Part shown: positions 57,266 through 64,000 of the stretch, one piece after another
How positions within the stretch are numbered: the stretch's first letter is position 1
Layout of the letters: the number at the start of each line of letters is the position of its first letter
Origin: Rhyzopertha dominica
Taxonomy: Eukaryota; Arthropoda; Insecta; Coleoptera; Bostrichidae
Direction: 5' to 3'
Length of the DNA stretch: 64,000 bases
NCBI GenBank assembly: GCA_025024175.1
Contig: QCXZ01000001.1
Coordinates: 25,538,942-25,602,941 of the forward strand
Program-made: the position numbers and the translations under genes
Notes under the pieces: model-generated
What the model was told of the DNA's origin: nothing
Database searches by the model: none
Seen by the model: only the letters and a program-made list of their open reading frames with translations

Positions 57266-60200
57266 TCCGCAAACGTATGAGTCATTATCTACCGAATAAT
57301 AATCCTAGTGATAATAATGGTATTTATTCTGCAAGAATTATGTTTATAAAAGATTTGGTTTTGTAATTATTATTATCAATCATGTTAATATTTAGATCTC
57401 CACCACAAATTATCACAATTAGGCAAAAACTGAGCTAAGGACTCTTCTAAAGATGTAAACAACTCCGGAAAACTTCCAGACAGCGGCATATATGACACAA
57501 CGTACCAAACATAATTAAAGATTTATTTAAATTTACTTAATAACTCTTCCGGTACTCTGGATGATATGGTTTTAATCAATTCATGCTTCGGATCTCTACG
57601 TATTTTCAAATAAATGGTTATACCACCTCCTTTATGAGCTCTGACATTTAGAATAACCTTAAAACCTAACACTAACACAACCATCAGAANTATTGATATT
57701 AAGCCAAAATTCACAAACACTCACCAAGCTATACTTCATCTGTGTTAGAAATTCAGGGAACTTGCATTATGAAAAGCAAACGCGTAATCTCTCATTTAAC
57801 CTAATTATGTTGTATTCTTTAATGTAGTACAATGTAAATGTCGTATGCCCTTTGTGTACAGTATACGTATAAAAGAAACAGAACATTGTTACCCCAAAAA
57901 ACTAATAGCACAACGTTCTGTCTAGACATCATAATATAAGGATATCAGTGGAATTCCTAATTACATCCTTTGTCTTATCGTAAACACATAAACAGTATCA
58001 ATAGTCAATACGTTCTTTTTTTAGAACGCATTACGCGACTTGTACAAATTTGATCAATTTTTCGTCAAATCTTCGGTAATGAATATTTCAGTTGCGTGGA
58101 GATCTCTTTTTTTCATTAACACTTTACTTCTAATTTGTATTTTGTAAACTTCACTAAAATGGGACGAGTTTTACCATCAATATTCTTAGTTACTCGATGA
58201 CATCATTCAATTTCTACAACCTGAATGGGTATTTAATTTTATTATTAACGATGTTAAGTATTTAATTTCATGGATCCATCTTCATGAATTCCAAAAATAC
58301 GGATTTTCCTTCTTCCTCAATATTGTTCCATATTATTAATTTTAACTTGCAGTTTTTTTTATTAGTATCGCATAATTCATTTATTTCTTACTCACATGGT
58401 TTTAGCCGTTTGTCCGTCTTGGTAGAAGTTGCTTTCACGACAGCGTCGACAAGTTTCAATAACAATATATGATTTTGTGTAAAACATTTAACGATGGTGT
58501 CTTCAAACTACCCCATCAATGTTCATAATTTGGGTTGGTGTGAATGGTATCTTGTATGCTGCAAACTACAGTCTGCTACGCCACGCAAAGTAACACACAT
58601 TAACAAATTAACGTTTATTATTAATAAAATTAGTTAATCAATAATTCATTAAATTAGCTACTATGGGGACCGAATATACGAAAGCTATTTGTTGCAATTT
58701 ATAATCGATTTGAAGAAGCAGGGTATTCCCTAAGTTTTTGTGTCATTGTTATAAATGGGGTTAAGTTTAGTATAACTACGCGCAATCCGTGGCACGACTG
58801 GTTGGTATATACAACGCTTTTGCGTGTACATTAATATTCTCGCTAATCAGCGTACATTGCGTTCAGCTTTTCCAATATCAGAATTAATAAATATTTAAAT
58901 TACGAGAACAACGGCGAATGCAAGAGACTGTGAATTACCGGCACTGGCTTTGAGAATAGTATAACCCTATCCAACTGGAATTTACATAACCGGAGTATCG
59001 AATGATACTCCGGTAAATACAAATGCCAGCACTACTACATAATTACGCTTTTGGAAAAAAGCTTTTGAAAGCTAAATTTGTGACAATTTAGAAGTTTTCA
59101 TTTCCGATATAAATTAACCGTTTGCGGCGCTTCTCCACCGTTCCCAACGGTTTGAATCAAACACAAATATACCACTAATAACGAATGTTAATTTTATTTG
59201 TTTAGCACACGTGTAGGTTGCAAAAGGTAGAAACATTACATTTTTCGAAAATTAATTTTCATATATAAATGCAGCAAAGCATGGCAAAACCTAATTTTAA
59301 TTACCTAAAGAAAAAGAAAAGNATGTTGCTGAAAACAAGGCGACGCCTTAAGGAAAATTAAAATTGTTAATAATTTGCCCAAGTCAACTTCAAATGGGGC
59401 CTGCCGAACTTTTAATTATTAATTGCTTGCGAACGGCCAGAATACTTAGAGGCTCATTATGTGTATAGCCTGCCTGTAAATAGTTTTAGGGAGATTTTTG
59501 TTAGGAAGAAATTGGGACAAGGCTGTTAACAATACACCGAACAGCATTGAAGGAAAACCCAGGAGGAAACTTGATCAAGATGTATTGATTGTGCTAATTT
59601 TCCTTAATATATGGGACATATTAAAATAAATTACATGGGCTGTATCACAACCAGGCCGAAATAAGTTCTTGCTGTTTTATTACCACTGCTTGCGGGAAAT
59701 GAAAACAAACCATATACGAACACTAATTTAGTATAGTTAATTTAGTTTTGCTCGGCTACATTGCCAATTAATACAGCAACAGCTTTGCTACAGCCAAAAG
59801 CTGCAAAAATGCTGTTCTGTGGCCGGTGGTTGAGTTAGTCTGGTAGCATAGCAGGATGTTTTCTTCTTGTTCAGTTCGTTTGGATTCAACGTTAAAGTAC
59901 AGTAATCTCCATCTGTGTGCAAGTGTAATTCCGCTCTGTCATCTTTGATTTATTTTTCTTATAGTCTTATCTTGAGCAACGATAAGTTTTCACTTTTTAG
60001 TGGCAATGTAGCATCCAACTCATGGAGACTGAATCTGTAATTTCCTTGAAGTTGTAACGTGCATAACAACGTACTGAATATTGAATATTGTCGTGAGTGG
60101 AAAATTGTATTATAAGCTCTCTCAGCATTGAAGCATTTCTGACTCAGACTTTAATGGGTCGCACTGAAAATACAATTAGAATTTCAATTATTTATTCAGG

Positions 60201-61084
60201 CTCCTAAATAACAACTCGAATTAACATCTTTAAATAAGATCACTTGGATCAGAAAGATCCTAAGATCTCTAATTGAGATCTGGCAACATTTGGTTAAAAT
60301 CCAAAGGAAGAACTTTTAACTTGACAGCGAGTATCAAAATTACAACTTCACCATACCACAAGGAAAATGCGTTAGCAGGAAACGCGGAACACGAGAAAAT
60401 TGGATTCCTGGCAGCTTTAAATAAGATGTTATTCACTATGTCAGAAAAAGGATTAATAACACACAATGCTTAATCAGTAAATTGTAAACTCGGTTATAAA
60501 GGAAACAAACAATTTTTTGTCATTTTTTTACTGTAATTTCTGAATTTAAAATTTAATTTTTGGTACATGTATAAAATTGTTTCTTTAATTCACCATAAAC
60601 GTATTGGCCAGTTACGCATATAGATCTATACAGCCAATATTTTCTTTTATTCATGCTCGCTCCTTCCTACGTTATGAAATGGTGCATTAATAACAGTACA
60701 TCTACTTTATAATATAATTGAGATGGTTACGTGTCGGTGGCTCCGGTGGTAAGGGATATATGGGGGCTGAAAGTGGTCGACCTCAGGTATTATTATACAA
60801 GTCGCTAAAAGTGTTTTATAAAATGTTAGAAATATCAACCACCGTATGCGTTAGATAGCTTCCGTCTATAGGTAGTACCCAAATACTCGACGTACTGACT
60901 ACTTACTACGAACTCGAATGTTCTAGAATAAACTAGACCAAAAATATCTACAATGTTCCAGTTGTTCGGAAAATTGTATAGTAGAATTAGGATATACGTT
61001 GCACAAAACAAAACTAGGGCATAATTTGTCGCTTATAAATATGAGTATGAGTTTAGAAATATCGTTTGAGTAAAGGAAACGTAC
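57266..61084. other. AT-rich intergenic DNA with small structures
   Basis: No gene is seen. A perfect 11-bp hairpin, ACCGGAGTATC-GAAT-GATACTCCGGT, lies at 58989-59014. A weak tRNA-like segment (TGGCTCCGGTGG, then GGTCGACCTC) lies at 60735-60790 and may be a SINE head. The overlapping frames 60269-60473 on both strands are unrecognised. Confidence 0.4.
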
Positions 61085-61236
61085 TTGATTTGCTTTAAGT
61101 TGTTTTAGTTCATTATCAATTAAAAAGATAATATTATCTTTTTAACAGTATCCTATAAACTCGGTTGACCTCTATTCCAGTTTTGGAAATTATGTAAATA
61201 ACTAATAATGAACTAAAACAACTAAGAGCAAATCAA
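61085..61236. mobile_element. 152-bp foldback MITE
   Basis: TTGATTTGCTTTAAGTTGTT at the left end matches the reverse complement of the right end for about 33 bp (GTTGTTTTAGTTCATTAT is shared). The middle is unrelated. A target duplication is not clear. Confidence 0.7.
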
Positions 61237-63020
61237 ATACCTTAATATACACTTGTTTTTACAAAGATCTCTTATTTCTTTATGTAGAGATAAGCTATAA
61301 AGGACACCGTTATCAAGAAATCTACAAAATCTCGGACAGTGCTATTACCTGTTTCCCATTTCATTTAATATAAGCTATTTATTAAGCAAGTTCAACTGCC
61401 TATAAGAGGTACACCATTACTTAGTAAAGCAAAAAAAACTATAAAAAATAGTAAGTATACCTAAACCTATGCTTGAACAAACTGCATTTGCGATAGTTTT
61501 CAAGTGAGGAACTGTATATTTACACCTTGTTTCTCTTAAAACTCTTAATTTGTTCTTAGCATCCTAGGATTAAATACAAAATATGGCGAGTAGCTATATA
61601 AGGTGTTCAGGCATGCAATTCAAAGAAATCTTTCACTTAAATAACGCGGTAATGTGAGTGGTAACAGCTCGTTTGCCCTTTAAAGGAATAAAACGGCAAT
61701 CAAGTGGCATATGTCCGCCAACGCAGCTTTTTTCGAGCACGAGGCTACAATTTAGATGCCAAATAAACCACAACATCGATCTTTTTTCTTGAACGTTAAG
61801 CTTCACCTGTATAGCACTCATTCAGCGCTATCCTTGAGTAAAGTTCTGAAGGTTATCCCCGATTTTAATTCAAGGCAGGGAACGAATTTGTTCATTTTAG
61901 GAACTCACGTGGGCGGTATAAATAGCTCAAACGGGGATGTGATGAAGAAATGAACGTTCCGGCTGGACTTGGCGAAGATGAATTTCGTATCTGTGGTGCG
62001 GTTAATAAATGATTGACACTAAAAAGCCTTGATGTTTTTACACAATTACACTGACCTTGATAATAAGCCTTCTTGTAGATGTCTGAAACTATTAGTAAAC
62101 CATTAATTGTCCATGGAATCAACTTCGTCCATCACAATTTTGTTAATGAGTTGTTAGGATCTGCCAACCACAAATTTAGAACGGTGAAATTGTTTTCAAA
62201 TCACAATTAGGTCACCCTAACGAACAACCGAAAGAGACTCCATCTTGTAACAAAACCATACTATGGTTTTATCCAGATTATGAATATATGTCGGCATATG
62301 ATTCCGCTGTGGACTGGTAATTTGTGGATTAACTCAATAAATATTTATTTTGTAAGAAAGATTATTACCCCTGTATCTTGCATTATATCCAATACAAATG
62401 CATTAGTTTTTGAATATTACAATGTGTTAAAATATAGGCTCCACGTACGTGATTTGAGGGCTCAAGAAGAGCTTATGCACTGCACTGTAATTTAGTTGCA
62501 GTTTTGATATAAACGAAATACGGAAAAGTGACTATGCTTACCCCAATCTCCTTGGAGTTTGTTATGGCCACTATCGAGCGAGAACCACTTACCCATGCAA
62601 AACGCTAACATCTATCTATCGCTTGACCCCGTATTGAGGCAGAAGTGCAGAGGGGACAATATCACAAACAACGTCACTTGTCATTCAATGCACGGTCTAT
62701 TTAATACAATGTAAACAAAGCAGATGCCTGTTAGACTGCTGAAATCAAACTAAATGCAACAAAAAAAACATTTTGAGGACGCAACAATATGTGTTTTTAT
62801 TACTGGGCAAACCCGATTTTGGAAAAGTATTAGTTCAGCTTAGGCCACATTAGTTTGTCATAAGAACGTCAGAGGATTTCAGTTTCGTCAGTTTTTCTAG
62901 TTATTAATTAAGGAAGCGTTCCGCAAACCACGCCCATTCAAGCACCTCATTGATGCATTTGCTGCTCTTCTTTCTTAGTTGTTTATGGATAAACAGTTGC
63001 CATCTGTGGTTTTATTAAGT
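61237..63020. other. AT-rich intergenic DNA
   Basis: Frames at 61633-61821, 61756-61953, 61892-62122 and 62280-62495 are short and unrecognised. No RNA gene is seen. Confidence 0.4.
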
Positions 63021-63414
63021 TCTATGCCGTGCTGTCTACACTAGACCTACACTGCACTGATGAGCTATAATGCTGCTAGCTGCTAGCAAAAAGTGCCGTG
63101 GGGCCTGGTGTCAAATTGAAGTATGCAGTTGCATGCCAATTTGTCAGGCTACAGGTCACTTCTTTTAGGAAGTGGTACCCGTTAAGGAGCTAGGTGGCTT
63201 CGTCATTATGTCAGAGTAATGCTGACAGATGGCATTGCCATCCTAAATTCTTACTTACATCATACCATTGCTTTGGTATATAAGCAAAACCAGTTCTATG
63301 CCGTGCTGTCTACACTACACCTAAACTGCACTGATGAGAGCTGTAATGACAGCGAAATAGATCTATCTGCAGTTTGTTGAGGTGTAGACAGCACAGCATA
63401 GACATGCATTTTAA
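63021..63414 (+). mobile_element. Hammerhead-ribozyme repeat, 63-kb copy with 1.5 ribozymes
   Basis: It begins with the 5' half of a ribozyme (63022-63074: outer stem, CTGATGA and half of stem II) that is cut off within stem II. It continues through about 220 bp of body and ends with a complete ribozyme at 63295-63402 and the GCATTTTAA tail. Both ribozymes are in the same orientation, as expected of a tandem dimer that lost part of its first unit. No target duplication is evident. Confidence 0.88.
63295..63402 (+). ncRNA. Type I hammerhead ribozyme with 2-nt insertion in stem II
   Basis: CUGAUGA is at 63331-63337, GAAA at 63354-63357, and AUC cleavage after 63367. Inner and outer stem I pair fully, apart from one mismatch in the long outer stem. 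Stem III is AUAGAUCUAU. Two extra bases (AG) after CUGAUGAG disturb the base of stem II, which may lower activity. Confidence 0.85.
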
Positions 63415-63420
63415 TCGGAT

Positions 63421-63515
63421 GTTAGTTTAACCAAATACGTTATTAGACGGTCGCCTTATATACGATAAGCTGTAATGACGAAGCTGCGTTCAGCAAGCGT
63501 ATATAAGGCTCGAAT
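63421..63515. repeat. Hairpin repeat with hammerhead-like junction, second copy at 34.2 kb
   Basis: An 11-bp stem, CCTTATATACG...CGTATATAAGG, encloses AAGCTGTAATGACGAAG and a small GCTG-CGTT-CAGC hairpin. About 60 bp (63425-63484) recur in reverse orientation at 34231-34290 with roughly eight differences. The GATAAGCTGTAATGAC part closely resembles GATGAGCTGTAATGAC of the ribozyme family, so it may be a decayed relative. Confidence 0.6.
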
Positions 63516-63518
63516 AAC

Positions 63519-63960
63519 TTGCCCCCCCCCCCCCCCCCGCTGCCCTTTTTGATATTCATCCCAATAGGAGGATTGCACACAGCTAGCACACCCTTCAATA
63601 CAGCTAGCACATATCCCGTTTTCTCTATTATTAAAAAAATATTTGTGGGGGGGGGCAACAACATTCAGAAATTCAATATTGAATTTGAATTGAATTTCAA
63701 TATTGAATTACTACCGTCGGGTAGNCTNGTGACTGCACACCCTAGCACACCGCTAAAAACAGCTAGCACATCTCNAGTTTTCTCAAAAAAAAATCTTTGA
63801 GGTGCCAAGTTTATGCTGCCCCCCTCCGGCCCTTCTCTTTTAATTACTTATCTATGCTGAATAAGCAACTTTTGCACAGTTTAGCACAACAATCAGAACC
63901 TAGTATACTCTTTGCTTCTTAGATATATGACTTAAAATGCGGGGTGGGGGGGGGGGGGTA
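63519..63960. repeat. Low-complexity C/G tracts with diverged tandem units
   Basis: Long C and G runs at 63522-63538, 63647-63655 and 63944-63957 separate two related units (about 63573-63650 and 63733-63800). These share GCACAC, CTAGCACAC, ACAGCTAGCACAT and GTTTTCTC words. Several n calls fall here, so the assembly is less reliable. Confidence 0.6.
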
Positions 63961-64000
63961 GGCAAGTTAATGGCAATATTGAATTTGGATTACAAGTGTT

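Noticed and set aside
60735..60790. tRNA-like A and B box pair
   Set aside because: The B box is weak and no cloverleaf forms; kept only as a possible SINE head in the interval description.

Overview
The window reads as a gene-poor, AT-rich, transposon-packed piece of an arthropod (most likely insect) nuclear genome. The reasons are two BEL/Pao LTR retrotransposons (a lineage confined to animals), one Metaviridae (Gypsy-type) element, several Tc1/mariner copies, a hAT element, a TTAA-flanked MITE, LINE relics, a tRNA-derived SINE head and a Crypton-like tyrosine-recombinase relic. Scattered single n positions point to a draft assembly. I find no convincing host protein-coding gene; almost every recognisable coding stretch belongs to a decayed mobile element.

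Layout. About 3.2-3.8 kb: Tc1-like transposase relic (minus). 5.5-12.6 kb: near-complete but broken BEL/Pao element (minus) with a whole 3' LTR, polypurine tract, integrase, RNase H, RT, protease, gag, primer binding site and a truncated 5' LTR; a 1.3-kb hAT element with a perfect 8-bp target duplication sits just after its catalytic YVDD. 15.9-16.9 kb: TA-flanked mariner-type element (minus). 24.5-28.1 kb: a second, far more decayed BEL/Pao element (plus) carrying a 267-bp TA-flanked MITE. 33-34 kb: LINE reverse-transcriptase relic. 36.8-37.3 kb: mariner transposase relic. 42.4-42.8 kb: LINE RNase H/zinc-knuckle relic. 44.9-47.3 kb: Tc1-like relic hit by a ribozyme-bearing composite, followed by an RLE-type LINE C-terminus. 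48.4-51.7 kb: Gypsy-type element with about 97% identical LTRs and a 4-bp target duplication, but lacking gag and most of protease. 52.3-53.2 kb: 907-bp MITE flanked by TTAA. 54.1-54.7 kb: 38-bp tandem array and a GC-richer block. 56.9-57.3 kb: Crypton-like relic.

The most interesting system is a dispersed repeat family at about 4.2, 18.7, 28.3, 45.1-46.1 and 63.0-63.4 kb. Each copy carries a type I hammerhead ribozyme, or a decayed one. Several have the full catalytic core (CUGAUGA, stem II, GAAA, AUC cleavage site), complementary stems and a self-complementary stem III, and copies differ by compensatory changes. At 45 kb two ribozymes lie in direct repeat 352 bp apart, which fits a tandem, self-cleaving, retrozyme-like element predicted to yield small circular RNAs. 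That locus also contains a near-perfect inverted duplication with arms of 347 bp. The 28-kb copy has a 13-bp target-site duplication.
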